Below are positions 10,770 to 20,041 of a stretch of DNA of 26,362 nt, one piece after another. The stretch comes from Plantago elongata (lineage: Eukaryota; Streptophyta; Magnoliopsida; Lamiales; Plantaginaceae). The notes beneath the pieces are model-generated. The model was not told where the DNA came from, ran no database searches, and saw only the letters and a program-made list of their open reading frames with translations. Both the position numbers and the translations under genes were made by a program. How positions within the stretch are numbered: position 1 is the stretch's first letter; every line of letters starts with the position of its first letter. The DNA lies in the NCBI GenBank assembly GCA_036897095.1, contig JAYMSP010002093.1, positions 1 to 26,362 on the forward strand. The letters are read 5' to 3'.

Positions 10770-10880
10770 CTATGTGTCCACCCTAGGCTCATTTACTTGG
10801 ACCTCTGGAGCAACTGTCGCTTCAGATACCGTGGTCAGAGGAGTGGATGCTTCCTCTTCAACCAATCTTTCTTCTCGAGC
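10770..10880 (-). other. Predicted exon of the extra region (111 bp, phase 0-0)
   Basis: This gives 37 codons, open except for the last (TAG). It starts A-R-E-E-R-L-V-E-E-E and is Glu/Val/Thr-rich. The start resembles an internal motif of the exon at 11201-11308 (A-R-E-I-L-E-V-E), which suggests that exons arose by duplication. Confidence 0.55.
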
Positions 10881-10964
10881 CTGAGAATACAAATCAAATC
10901 ATAATGCTTAGAAATATTATATAGAAAGGTATTGGAAAGATATGTTACCGAGATTTTCACTTAC
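10881..10964 (-). other. Predicted intron B of the extra region (84 bp)
   Basis: It has a canonical plant donor GTAAGT at 10964 and acceptor TTTGTATTCTCAG ending at 10881. It is AT-rich and phase 0. This is the strongest splice pair of the five. Confidence 0.68.
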
Positions 10965-11117
10965 TTCCAAGTTAGGAAGCTCAGAATCAATTCTTTCAGA
11001 AAATTGAGTAGTCTCTGGCAACCTTTTTGGAGACTTAGCCAATGCGGTTGTGTCTATTTCCATAGGTGATGTGGAGGTCGCAACATTTCCCTTAGTCACC
11101 TTTTCTTCAAAATAAAC
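10965..11117 (-). other. Predicted exon of the extra region (153 bp, phase 0-0)
   Basis: This gives 51 open codons beginning V-Y-F-E-E-K and ending E-L-P-N-L-E. It is Ser/Thr/Pro- and Glu-rich with no recognised domain. Its length is a multiple of three, so skipping it would keep the frame. Confidence 0.58.
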
Positions 11118-11200
11118 CTATTCGAAGAATCAAAGTATTTGATTAAGCAAGTTGATTTTTACAAGTTATTCATAAAGAGAATGATTCGTATTTTTCATAC
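11118..11200 (-). other. Predicted intron C of the extra region (83 bp)
   Basis: The donor is GTATGA at 11200 after a GAG codon and the acceptor TTCGAATAG ends at 11118. Reading through would stop at once (TGA is the second codon), so splicing is needed to join the flanking open frames. It is phase 0. Confidence 0.62.
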
Positions 11201-11308
11201 CTCCACAACGGAAGGCTCAGAAACAATCTCTTCAAAAGGTTTTTCAACCTCTAGAATCTCTCGAGCTTGTGATTTTTCCACCACTTCAAGCACTTTCTCA
11301 GTCAGAGC
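11201..11308 (-). other. Predicted exon of the extra region (108 bp, phase 0-0)
   Basis: This gives 36 open codons rich in E, V and K, ending S-E-P-S-V-V-E. Heptad-like spacing of L, V and I suggests a short coiled coil. It contains an internal copy of the A-R-E start motif found at the 10880 exon. Confidence 0.58.
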
Positions 11309-11391
11309 CTGTATAGAGACAATTATGAAGTTAGAAACACAAGATTTTTGACTAGGTACAAAATTATTTCTTTTCAGAGACAATGGACTAC
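11309..11391 (-). other. Predicted intron D of the extra region (83 bp)
   Basis: The donor GTAGTC at 11391 follows a CAG exon end, and the acceptor GTCTCTATACAG ends at 11309. It is phase 0. Its first bases (GTAGTC.AT.GTCT) resemble those of intron E, consistent with the two introns being copies of one another. Confidence 0.62.
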
Positions 11392-11478
11392 CTGTTTCAC
11401 AGGCTCTTGTTCTTGTGTTGCTGAGGTTGAATGAACCTCTTCTTCATTCATAGGGGTGGGCATAATTTCTTCCCCCTG
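11392..11478 (-). other. Predicted exon of the extra region (87 bp, phase 0-0)
   Basis: This gives 29 open codons starting Q-G-E-E-I and ending E-P-V-K-Q. It is Glu/Gln-rich with no domain recognised. Confidence 0.55.
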
Positions 11479-11572
11479 CTGTGATGTCTCCATGAAAGCA
11501 TGTAACAAAGGCAGTTCATGAGTAACTAGTTTAACATTTATTAAAATATTTTACAAGTTAGACATAGACTAC
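11479..11572 (-). other. Predicted intron E of the extra region (94 bp)
   Basis: The donor GTAGTC at 11572 follows AGA and the acceptor ACATCACAG ends at 11479. It is AT-rich and phase 0. The acceptor has a weaker pyrimidine run than the others, and an alternative donor GTAACA lies nine bases upstream in the same phase. Confidence 0.5.
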
Positions 11573-13182
11573 TCTTGTTACATGTGTATCTTCAGGCACT
11601 GTGGCTTCCATATCATGGATTGATGTTTCTAGTACTTTGAACCATTCCTCCAGTTGAACATTCTGAGTTCCCATCTTAGAAGGTTGAGGAACCTGCTCAG
11701 GTGCAGGAATTTCTTCAACAATCAAGTCTGTTGGCAACTTGAATGTGGAAGCAATGTCAGAATATTCCATCATTCTGTCATCCACCGCCAAGCCTTCTTC
11801 TGCCTATTGGGGTGTGAAATCTTCAACTAACCTCTCTGGGATTGCATCTTCTGCAACCATAGCTTTCTGGGTCAGAGAAGCTGAGCTAGAGGCTCCACGA
11901 TGAGTCTTTATCCGTGATCTCTTGAGTACCATTTGAAGTGGCATATCATCCTCGGAGTCCACATCAATGTCTGGGACAGACTCATCGATTCGATTGAGCT
12001 CATTCACAGATAGCTCCGGCATCTTGCCTAAGCTCAAGGATCTCCTTTCTTAGTTGGAGTCCTTCTGGATTGGAAGGGTTCTTTGGGCTTCAACATCTTC
12101 TGTTGCCCTTTCAGGTTGAGGAGTGTCATCAATGACAAGTTTTGTCCTCTTCCTTGCCCTAGGTTTATTGGTCCTTGGTTTCTTAATAATTTGGACCTTA
12201 ACTTGTATCTCTTTAGATACTCCATCTCCCTGAGCAACCAACTCATCCTTGGCAACCTTTTTTAATGCTTCCTCATGAGCGTGTTGGTACATGGTGTTGG
12301 TCACTGGGATGTCCATGTGCTCTATGAGAACAACTCCACATTTCTCTATAATGCAGCAAATTTTCAGACCATAGTGCATATTTAACTTTGTGTCGGCACA
12401 TCCTTTGACGATTTTGGGTTAAAACTCATTGACCCTGTTCAAAAACTTCATGAAGAGATATTTCCCCAATTTGAAGAGGTTATCTATGTCATTTAGCTCT
12501 TTCTGGAGAATGCCCATTATCATCCATCTTTCCAGACTAATCTAGTCAATATCTCCTATGTTGCCATCCAAGCATCTGTGAAGGATGCTGGCCAGCACAT
12601 TCCAATGCTCAAAGAGGTGTCTTGTTCTGATGTCTCTCAGAATGAAAGAAGAGGGACAACCCTCAATCTTGTCATGCGCTGCTTCTTCATATAACACTCT
12701 GACACTCGTATTCAGAGTCTTGTCTCTCATGTTAATCTCAAAATTTGTCCCACGATTCTAGAGACGGAAGATTTTGCAGATAGAGTCACAATCAAGATGT
12801 AATTCTACACCTTGAACATGAGATTTAATGAACGTTTCCTCGACACTATTCACAATATTAGTATAGACTTGGGAAGAGTTGTAAAACTCTAAGAAATCAA
12901 CTGGAGACAATCCAGTAGGAGCAGCACAGAGGAACTTCTTTATGTGAGCCTTGGATAGCATCTTCACCACCAAGTTCCTATCTGGTGTGGAAGAGGTAGC
13001 CACATTCAAGTGTTTTTCAACCATATGTGCTCCCCAGTTCATTTTAGGCTGGAGGTCCAGTCCTCTGAGTTGAAATTACCCAGCAAGCGTTTGATCAACA
13101 CTTTCAAACCTTTTTCTCCTTGCTTTTCAGCAGAAGAAGCGGTCACAACTGAGTTCTTGGATGAGGACTTTCTGGGTGTCAT
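11573..13182 (-). pseudogene. Extra region, first exon: basic start, alpha-helical domain, acidic linker
   Basis: An ATG at 13182 opens a Ser/Lys-rich start (M-T-P-R-K-S-S-S-K). After a frameshift near 13045 the frame runs to 12758, then through single stops near 12770, 12540, 12420, 12050 and 11810 to the donor at 11572. The segment 13040-12300 looks like one folded domain with L-E-F-Y-N, S-H-V-Q-G-V-E and a W-x-x-L-A-S-I-L-H-R block. From memory that arrangement is like the 'putative plant transposon protein' domain seen in plant retroelement proteins, but I cannot confirm this without a profile search. A basic K-P-R-A-R-K-R-T-K cluster (about 12150-12185) and acidic linkers follow. Because the same frame can be followed after each stop, the ORF was once continuous. 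Confidence 0.6.
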
Positions 13183-14091
13183 CTCTTATATAGAGTACTG
13201 AGTAAGATTATAGAAGAAGTGCTTGAATTCGAGAGAAATTAGTCTATCTTTTCATAAGACTAAGTAGAAAATAGATGATTAGCAGAAGGTTTTGCAGAAA
13301 ACTTAGAGAGTTTTTGTTGTTTTTATGCAAGTGAAAATTTTTGATTTGGTAAAAATGTTTGTCTCTTACCAGAATCATTTATATATAGCAAGATAGAATT
13401 ACATAGATACAACATACGTATAGAGATTCATATGTGTATCTGTGTACATTGCATCGGCGTGGTATACATTTCTACTTTGCATTAAATGTGAAGTGGGCCA
13501 TGACTGTTTTTGCAACATGCATTGCTTGCCAAGATTTAATCTCACCCGTTGAGATCAAACGTTTATTCATCAAGGCTTATAGTTGAATATCTTTCCAATG
13601 ATATCAATCAACAAATGTTCCCGTGTCAACTTAATGAATTTTGAAAATATGGATCCATAAGTCACTGTTAGTGCGAGAGACTAGAAACCTTTGATCTTAT
13701 CCTTTCAGAGAGCAAGTCTTGTTTTATGTTACTTATCATATAAATGGTGAAAACACAAAACCCTAGACATGTACTAGACATGTTCAACTATCAGAAATAT
13801 GTACAATGTTGGACTATTAGTTCTCACATAATTCATGACTTTAAATGGTTTTCTGAATTTCTATTTTAGAAATTACCACTGGATATTGACCTGTCCATAG
13901 TATTTGAGTTCTAGTTTTATATGCTTATGGACCATATACCAACCTATCTTTCTGGACTTTTATTTCCAGAAGATCTTAGGCTTTCTAAGTCATAAGTCTT
14001 AGAACCCTTATCATCCTTCTTTCCATGTAGGTATTCTGAATACCCGTTTCAGAAATATGTTTTTCTTTTTCTCCGATTCTTACATACTCTT
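13183..14091 (-). promoter_or_regulatory. Spacer between pol and the extra region, with TATA boxes
   Basis: These 909 bases hold no reading frame. On the minus strand a strong TATA motif (CTATATATAAAT) lies at 13377-13388, about 200 bases upstream of the ATG at 13182. That placement would suit a separate transcript with a 5' leader of about 160-170 bases. A second TATA, CTCTATATAAGAG at 13183-13195, is too close to the ATG to serve it. An internal promoter is inference from motif position only. Confidence 0.4.
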
Positions 14092-14679
14092 TTAGAGATT
14101 TAGAACTTTTCCGTTTTGTAGCAACTCCATTAACCCAACACTATGTCTTAAGGTTAAAAACCTACTTTCCTGGAGTGGCTTAGTGAAGATATCTGCAAGT
14201 TGATCTTCGGTACCAACCTTTAGAATCTCTATATTGCCTTTCTCAACATGGTCTCTGATGAAGTGGTGTCTAACTTCAATGTGCTTAGTTCTAGCATGGA
14301 ACTTTGGATTCTGAGTAATCGCAATAGTACTTGTGTTGTCACAGAAAATGGAAGTTTTCTCTTCATTAAGTCCATAGTCTTTGAGTTGTTGTTGTATCCA
14401 TAGTATTTGAGTAGCACAACAGCCAGCAACATTATATTCAACCTCTGTGGTAGAAGTAGCAATTGAGTTTTTCTTCTTGCTAAACCATGAGATAAGCCTA
14501 GTTCCCAGAAACTGACAAGTTCCTGAAGTACTTTTCCTATCAAGCATTGATCCAGCATAGTCAGCATCTGAGTAACCAACTAAACTCAATCCACTTTCTT
14601 TAGAATACCAAAATCCAACTTCTATAGTACCTTTGACATACCTTAATATTTTCATAGCAATGTTGTAGTGTGATTGCAT
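14092..14679 (-). pseudogene. Ty1-copia RNase H domain of pol
   Basis: This is a 195-codon open frame, the best preserved pol segment. It holds the Ty1-copia RNase H landmarks in order: the I-L-R-Y-V-K-G-T lead (14640), G-Y-S-D-A-D-Y-A-G (about 14555-14580), DRKSTSG (14525-14545), S-T-T-E-V-E-Y (normally T-E-A-E-Y, about 14435), C-D-N (14335), R-T-K-H-I-E-V-R-H-H-F-I-R-D (14255-14295) and A-D-I-F-T-K-P-L (14175-14200). The catalytic acidic residues appear kept. In the intact element this would be the C terminus of the polyprotein, degrading the RNA strand during reverse transcription. It is separated from RT by a short frameshift near 14680. Confidence 0.88.
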
Positions 14680-15547
14680 GGATTTGTTTGAAATCTAGCA
14701 TACACACCAACTGCATATTGAATATCAAGTTTGCTTGCAGTAAGGTAGGGAAGTGAACCTATCGATTTCCTATACTTATGTTCTTCAATAATCTTATAAG
14801 ATTCAATATAAGTCATTTTGGTTCCTATGCTCATAGGAATCTTTGCATTCTTCTTGAGCATATACTTTGCATAATTTGTTTGACTGATGAAATATTCCAT
14901 TGTTGTGTTGCTTGACTTGCAATCCTAGAAAATAATTCAATTCTCCCATCATGCTCATCTAAAATTTGCTTTTCATGAGATCAGCAAAGTCATCACAAAG
15001 TTGCTTGCCTTTAGATCCAATATAATGTCATCAACATATACTTGAATTAAAAGTAGTTTCACATCATGGTTTAAGATGAAAAAAGTTTTATCAACTTCAC
15101 CTTTCTTAAAACCACTATCCAGAAGGTATTTGGCCAAAGTGTCATACCATGCTCTTGGAGCCTGTTTCAATTCATACAGAGCTTTCTATAACTTATAGAC
15201 CATCCTACTTTCTAAGTAAACTTTAAAGCCTGATGGTTGATCAACATAGACTTCCTCAGCAAGTTCACCATTAAAAATGCACTTTTAACATCCATCTGAT
15301 AAACTTTAAAGTCATTATGAGCTGCAAAGGCTAGAAATAGTCTGATTGCATCCAATCATGTAACTGGCGCATATGACTCATCCAAGTCTAAGCCTTTAGT
15401 CTGGATAAATCCCTTGGCAACCAACCTTGATGTGTTTCTGGTTATTTCACTAGACTCATTCATCTTGTTTCTGAAAACCCACTTAGTTCCAATCACATAT
15501 ATTCCTTCTACAAATGGTACTAGTTTCCAGACCTTGTTTCTCCTAAA
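14680..15547 (-). pseudogene. Ty1-copia reverse transcriptase domain of pol
   Basis: Broken frames give all RT blocks: N-K-V-W-K-L-V-P (15520-15545), GTKWVFRNKMNE (15460-15500), R-L-V-A-K-G-F (15420), D-E-S-Y-A-P-V (15375), Y-Q-M-D-V-K-S-A-F (first catalytic Asp, about 15280-15305), K-Q-A-P-R-A-W-Y-D (15150-15170), Y-V-D-D (catalytic pair, 15025-15036), I-G-S-L-P-Y-L-T-A-S (14730-14760) and a Y-A-R-F-Q end (14690). The three catalytic aspartates survive. The protein is interrupted by stops near 15545, 15360, 15200 and 14940-14960 and by shifts near 15180 and 14910. Confidence 0.85.
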
Positions 15548-16066
15548 TTAATCCAAATCTTCTTGCATTGCAGAGATCCAGTCTTGATCCTTTAATGCAT
15601 CTTCAATAGTCTTAGTTTCAATGTTTGAGATAAAACATCCAAAGAGAGAATCAGCATTTTCAGCTATTGCTCTCCTAGTTCTAACACCTTGATCAATTGG
15701 ACCAATCACATCCTTAGTAGGATGATCCCCAATCAATTTTATTATTGGCTTTGAACTAGTAGGGTCATTATCTACGTGATCTGAATGTGAATCACTACGA
15801 TTATGACTTGATATTTCTTCAGTATCATAGATATTTTGTACACTTGAAGTGCGGTATATATCAGACACTTGTTCAGTGATAGAGGTTTCTCTTTCAAAAA
15901 GGTTATTTCCAGAAAGGTCTCTACGATGAATATTCTCAGTTTCCATTTATGGAATCCTCAAAGAAAATTCTTCATCATATCTAAGAGTCAGGTTGTTACA
16001 AGGCACATCATGCTTTTCTTCGTCAGACTCATCCTCACTATTAATGACAAAATTTCTCCTTTATGA
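15548..16066 (-). pseudogene. Pol linker between integrase and reverse transcriptase
   Basis: This is an acidic, low-complexity linker. The open part (15548-15946) ends with G-V-R-T-R-R, a C-F-I-S-N-I-E block, E-D-A-L-K-D-Q-D-W and A-M-Q-E-D-L, the usual lead-in to the Ty1-copia RT domain. Two stops (near 15950 and 16073) separate it from the integrase end. Confidence 0.75.
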
Positions 16067-16860
16067 GGGTTTTTATTCAGAAACCTTAATCATGAGTTCT
16101 TTGAATCTATCTAAGAGTTCTTCATCAAGGGGTATTTTCTTGCTTCCTTCATAGAATACCACATGAATTGATTCTTCAATCTTCTTTGTTCTCTTGTTGA
16201 ATACTCTGTAGGCTTTGCTATTCATAGAATAATCAAGAAATACACCTTCATCAGCCTTTGGTTGAAATGTTCTCAAGTATTTTTTTCCATTGTTAAGAAC
16301 AAAACATCTACAACCAAATACCCTAAAATGTTTGATATTAGGTGGTCTACCAACCAAAAGCTCATAGGTAGTTTTGTCATGATGTTTGTTTATCAAACAT
16401 CTGCTCTGAGTGTACATGTTGTATTTACAGCTTCAACCCAATAAATTTCACTTGTTTCAATGTTAGCTAGCATAGTCCTTCCAGCTTCTTTAAGGTTCCT
16501 ATTCTTCATTTCAGCAACACAATTTTGTTGTGGTGTTCTTACAGAAGATAGTTGATGTTGTATACCTTTGCTGGTATAGATCTCTTTTATATACTGATTA
16601 ACAAATTTAGTACCATGGTATGTTCTGATTCAGATACCTTGTCATTTTTCATGACTTCAAGCTTGTTCAGCAAGTTTGGTATCTCCACCCCTAGCATCAG
16701 ACTTTTGTTTCAAGAAGACAACCCATATAAACCTAGAGAAGTCATCTACAACAACTAGACCATACTGCTTGCCTGCATAACTAGTTACAGATGATTCAAA
16801 CAGATCCATGTGTAATAGTTGCAGTGGTCTAACACATGAATGCCTGGTTTTTTACTTGAA
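16067..16860 (-). pseudogene. Ty1-copia integrase core and C-terminal domain
   Basis: The catalytic core begins with L-H-M-D-L-F-E (first Asp, about 16795-16815), then V-V-V-D-D-F-S-R-F (16740-16765). The second catalytic Asp lies in a block that normally reads R-S-D-H-G-T-E-F; here it reads R-T-Y-H-G-T-K-F (about 16603-16628), so the Asp is a Tyr. The catalytic Glu survives in Q-Q-N-C-V-A-E-M-K-N-R (about 16495-16525). After a shift near 16415 the C-terminal part is open at 16073-16417, with F-R-V-F-G-C-R-C-F and D-E-G-V-F-L-D-Y-S. The integrase joined the cDNA to host DNA; this copy could not. Confidence 0.85.
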
Positions 16861-17420
16861 AGAGGTTTTGGATTGTTTCCCAATTGACAAGCAGAGTAGA
16901 CACCGTCCTTTCTGAATATTGTTTTAGGTAATCCAACCACTAACTCTTTATTGGCAAGTTTCTTTAGAGTTTTAAAATACAAGTGTCTCATTCTCTTGCG
17001 CCATAACCAGTGTTCTTCAGTGTGACGTGATTGACTCACCATGAGATATTCTTCATTTGTGGCAGACGTCCAATCAGTGACATAAAGACTTCCTTTCCGC
17101 CTAGCAACCAAGACAGTCTGTTTTGACTCATTGTCAATCAATTTGCAGAACTTCAATTTAATTTTCACAGAATATGCCCTATCTGCAAACTGGCCCATGC
17201 TTAGAAGATTATATTTCAAACCTTTAACATGTAATACGTCAAAGATCGTAAGGGACCCCAATTTGACATTTCCAAATCCTACAGAAGGATTTAATTTTCG
17301 TCCATCAAACCTGATATTTGGTCCTGTGTTACATATTCTATATTCAACCAAGTTTGCTTTGTCTCCTGTCATGTGCTTCCCGCATCCACTATCAAATAGA
17401 CATTGAGCCTTAGTCCATCA
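16861..17420 (-). pseudogene. Ty1-copia protease and GAG-pre-integrase domain
   Basis: The protease active site F-D-S-G-C-G-K-H-M-T-G-D is at about 17365-17400 and keeps Asp-Ser-Gly; the flap and body run to about 17170 with N-L-L-S-M-G-Q-F. The zinc-binding pre-integrase domain follows (16900-17010). Its HHCC pattern is eroded: the first His of W-H-R-R is Arg (W-R-K-R), the second is kept, and the first Cys of the C-x-x-C pair is Tyr (Y-S-A-C). The frame is open from 17372 to 16785 but slips at the integrase start near 16860. Confidence 0.8.
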
Positions 17421-18160
17421 CGCATTATGCACAAAACAAGAACATAAGTTAGGTTTGTGTTTCTGAAACAGAACCACTTAGACTAAACAATATTCCTGTG
17501 GGAATTCATTTCTGAATGAATCTCTTAAGAGTAGGTTTTTGTCCACGTGGAACCTAAGGAGGAATCTTAGAATCATCGGATCTCATATCGATTTTCCTTC
17601 TTGGTGTGTTCCTTGGTGTTCCTGGTGGTGGCTTCAGAGACTTGTCAGGTTTCTGAGTTTGCTTTTCAGCAAGCTTAGTCTTCCTGGCCATGTTTCTTCA
17701 AGCCTTGGCATTCAGATTTTCAGTGGCTTGAGATTTCTTACACTTCTGATAATTGCTATAAGAAATTCTAGCTTTTCACCATCGTTCTTGTCCTTCTTAT
17801 ATTGTTGCATTAGGACCTTCCCGATAGCACAATAGCCAATGCCATTTCGAGTACCATTGACTTTGTGAACACGATTTTTAGCAGCCTCACTAGTTTCTAC
17901 ATCATCCCTATATACATAGAATGGTACAGTAGGAAATACACCCATACCGACGATGCTTCCCTTCCTAGTGATACAACATTGTGGTGATCACAAGTTAAAG
18001 GATCATGTTTCTTTTTTCAGAAACCTTTTTCACATGTTTCTTTGGGACTTGTTGTTCCTTCAAAGGTTTGGTCGCAACTGCTTTACCTTTGTCAAGAACC
18101 TTAACTTTCTAACCAATGCTATATATTTCTTTGGAACCTTCTGTTGACTTTCCACAAAGG
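17421..18160 (-). pseudogene. Gag-protease junction, heavily decayed
   Basis: Frame fragments on the minus strand are Lys/Pro/Ser-rich (for example K-P-P-P-G-T-P-R-N near 17600) and can be joined only by several shifts. No zinc knuckle or other domain can be placed with confidence. It is the expected position for the C-terminal gag tail. Confidence 0.5.
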
Positions 18161-19925
18161 TCAACCTTCCATCACTCTTTTCAGAGGAGTGGAATTACTT
18201 GATTGGGCATCATGTCCAAGTCCTAGTTTCTCAGAAGGGTCTCTCAAATATGATTGAACCTCCATGAGAGTGTCACTAGCTTTCACAAATAATTTGAAAG
18301 ATACCTCTTTCTTTCTGAGTCCTTTATTTTGAGAAAGAAGTTTCTTCAACTTCTCATTTAGTTCATTCAAGGCTAGTTCATGAGAACTTTCATTCTCCGA
18401 TATCTGAGATTTCAATGATGCTATTTCAGCATCTTTAATCACAGATACCTTCATCAAATTAGAAATATCTTTTTTCAAGAGTTTCTTTACATTTTTCCAA
18501 AACTTTGGTTTTTGACACATCAACCAAAAATTCTCTCTCATATCGATCAAGTTCACTCTTGACCAATTCTAAATTCTTAATGACGTCATCATCACTTTCA
18601 TAATACAAGAATTGTGATATGTTTATTACCTCATCGGTCATAAGGCATTCTTCAATGTTGGAGATGTCAGGACCTACTATCTCAACAACTCCACACAAAT
18701 CATTCTTCGTTAGGTTAAAGTCGATAACATCATGAGTTATCCCGCACAATTCTGTTGATGGTAATTTTGAGTCTTCAGATTCCTCACTTTCAGAATCTAA
18801 CTCAATATCTGGAGCATCAATGTCCTATGAGTTCTCTTCAATGTTCTTCTCTCCTTTCTGTCACCCATCTTAAGCTTGTTAAAAGCAGGAAAATCACGTT
18901 TGAAGTGACTGGGTTTCAGACAATAGAAGCAGATATCATTCCCAACTTCATCAACTTCAGTACAAACGGCTTTCTGAGCAGGATTGTTCAGAGAGTTGTT
19001 CATTTGGATGTTCTTGTACTGATGGTAGTTTGGGCCGATATGCTTTTTCAACTTTTTTCTTTTGCTTTTCTCCTTTCAATCTCTTTGACTCACATATTTC
19101 TTCATGTGACGCGCTGTAAGAGCATTTTCTTCAGACACTTTCTTGGTATCCTTCTTTTCAGAAGTACCTTGGGTAACTAGAGCAACACTCTGCAACTTTT
19201 CAGTCGCAGCCAATCCTCCTTGGGTTGTCTCATAACTTATAGTGGCCAAATGTGAAAAGAGTTCCACTGGAGTGATTTGGGCATTCCCTGATTGAAGTAG
19301 AAGTACTGGGTATGCTCCCAATTCAGATTCAAGCTTCTAACAATGGTTTTCACCTTCTCAGAATTTGAATATCTGTCACTTTTCTCAAGTGTAGCCATAT
19401 CACTCATGAAAGCAGTAAACCAAAAATCAAGCTCTTCTAGAGTTTCAGTGGGACCCAGTTTGAAGTTTTAGATTTTTATCTTCAAAACCTCGAACTTGTT
19501 TTCCTTGGTTTTCTCAGTTCCGGTACATATTTCTTCAATCAATTGCCACGCAACTTTCGCCGTCTTTGCAGTTTGCACTATATATGCTCAGGTGTTGATC
19601 GAATGATGATGTTACGAGCTTGACCATCCAACCTATGTCTCTTGGCATCTTCCGATGTTCAGAGTTCACGAGGTTTGTCTTCATACTCAACTTGTCCAGC
19701 AACAATACGACCACTATCACTAGTAGAAGTATCAATACCTTCAGCATCAGCGTTTCTCCGACCATCAGATACTCCAAACACTTGTTTGAGCTAAATGATT
19801 TTGATTGGTCCTTCCTCGATGACATAGATCATCTCATCACTGATTGCTTGAAGATGCAGCATCATGTTGTTCTTCCATCTCTTGTAATTTTCTGGTTTGA
19901 GAACCGGAGCATAACTTAGAGACAT
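18161..19925 (-). pseudogene. Gag (UBN2-type capsid, zinc knuckle, coiled coil)
   Basis: An ATG at 19925 opens with a Y-A-P-V-L-K-P-E-N-Y-K-R-W block, the usual copia gag start, and a stop falls after 43 codons. The capsid-like part continues through V-A-W-Q-L-I-E-E-I (about 19535-19560), a T-L-E-E-L-D-F-W block (19425) and V-R-S-L-N-L-N-W (19330-19350), then shifts into an open frame at 19076-19321. A single CCHC knuckle (C-F-Y-C-L-K-P-S-H-F-K-R-D) follows at about 18895-18935, with its last Cys changed to Phe. The C-terminal third (18161-18749) is a Leu/Lys/Glu coiled coil ending L-G-L-G-H-D, a pattern shared with Sirevirus gags. Gag would package the element RNA. Confidence 0.82.
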
Positions 19926-20026
19926 ATCTGCACACTTAACACACAATTAAAACGTCCTCGAAAAGCGACAAAAACTTTACCTATCTGGGGGATCGAGGAC
20001 CAGTGCAAAAGGCTTGGGAACCTCCT

Positions 20027-20038
20027 GCTCTAATACCA
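20027..20038 (-). other. Primer binding site (initiator tRNA-Met type)
   Basis: The minus strand reads TGGTATTAGAGC, three bases inside the 5' LTR. Plant copia elements normally have TGGTATCAGAGC, complementary to the 3' end of initiator tRNA-Met; here one base differs (C to T). Confidence 0.85.
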
Positions 20039-20041
20039 CTT

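Noticed and set aside
12083-12265. Plus-strand frames within 8.8-13.2 kb
   Set aside because: They are antisense shadows of the extra region, whose minus-strand frames are longer and consistent with one another.
8074-13182. Calling the extra region env
   Set aside because: Only its position suggests env. No signal peptide, fusion peptide or membrane anchor is visible, so the name would be a guess.
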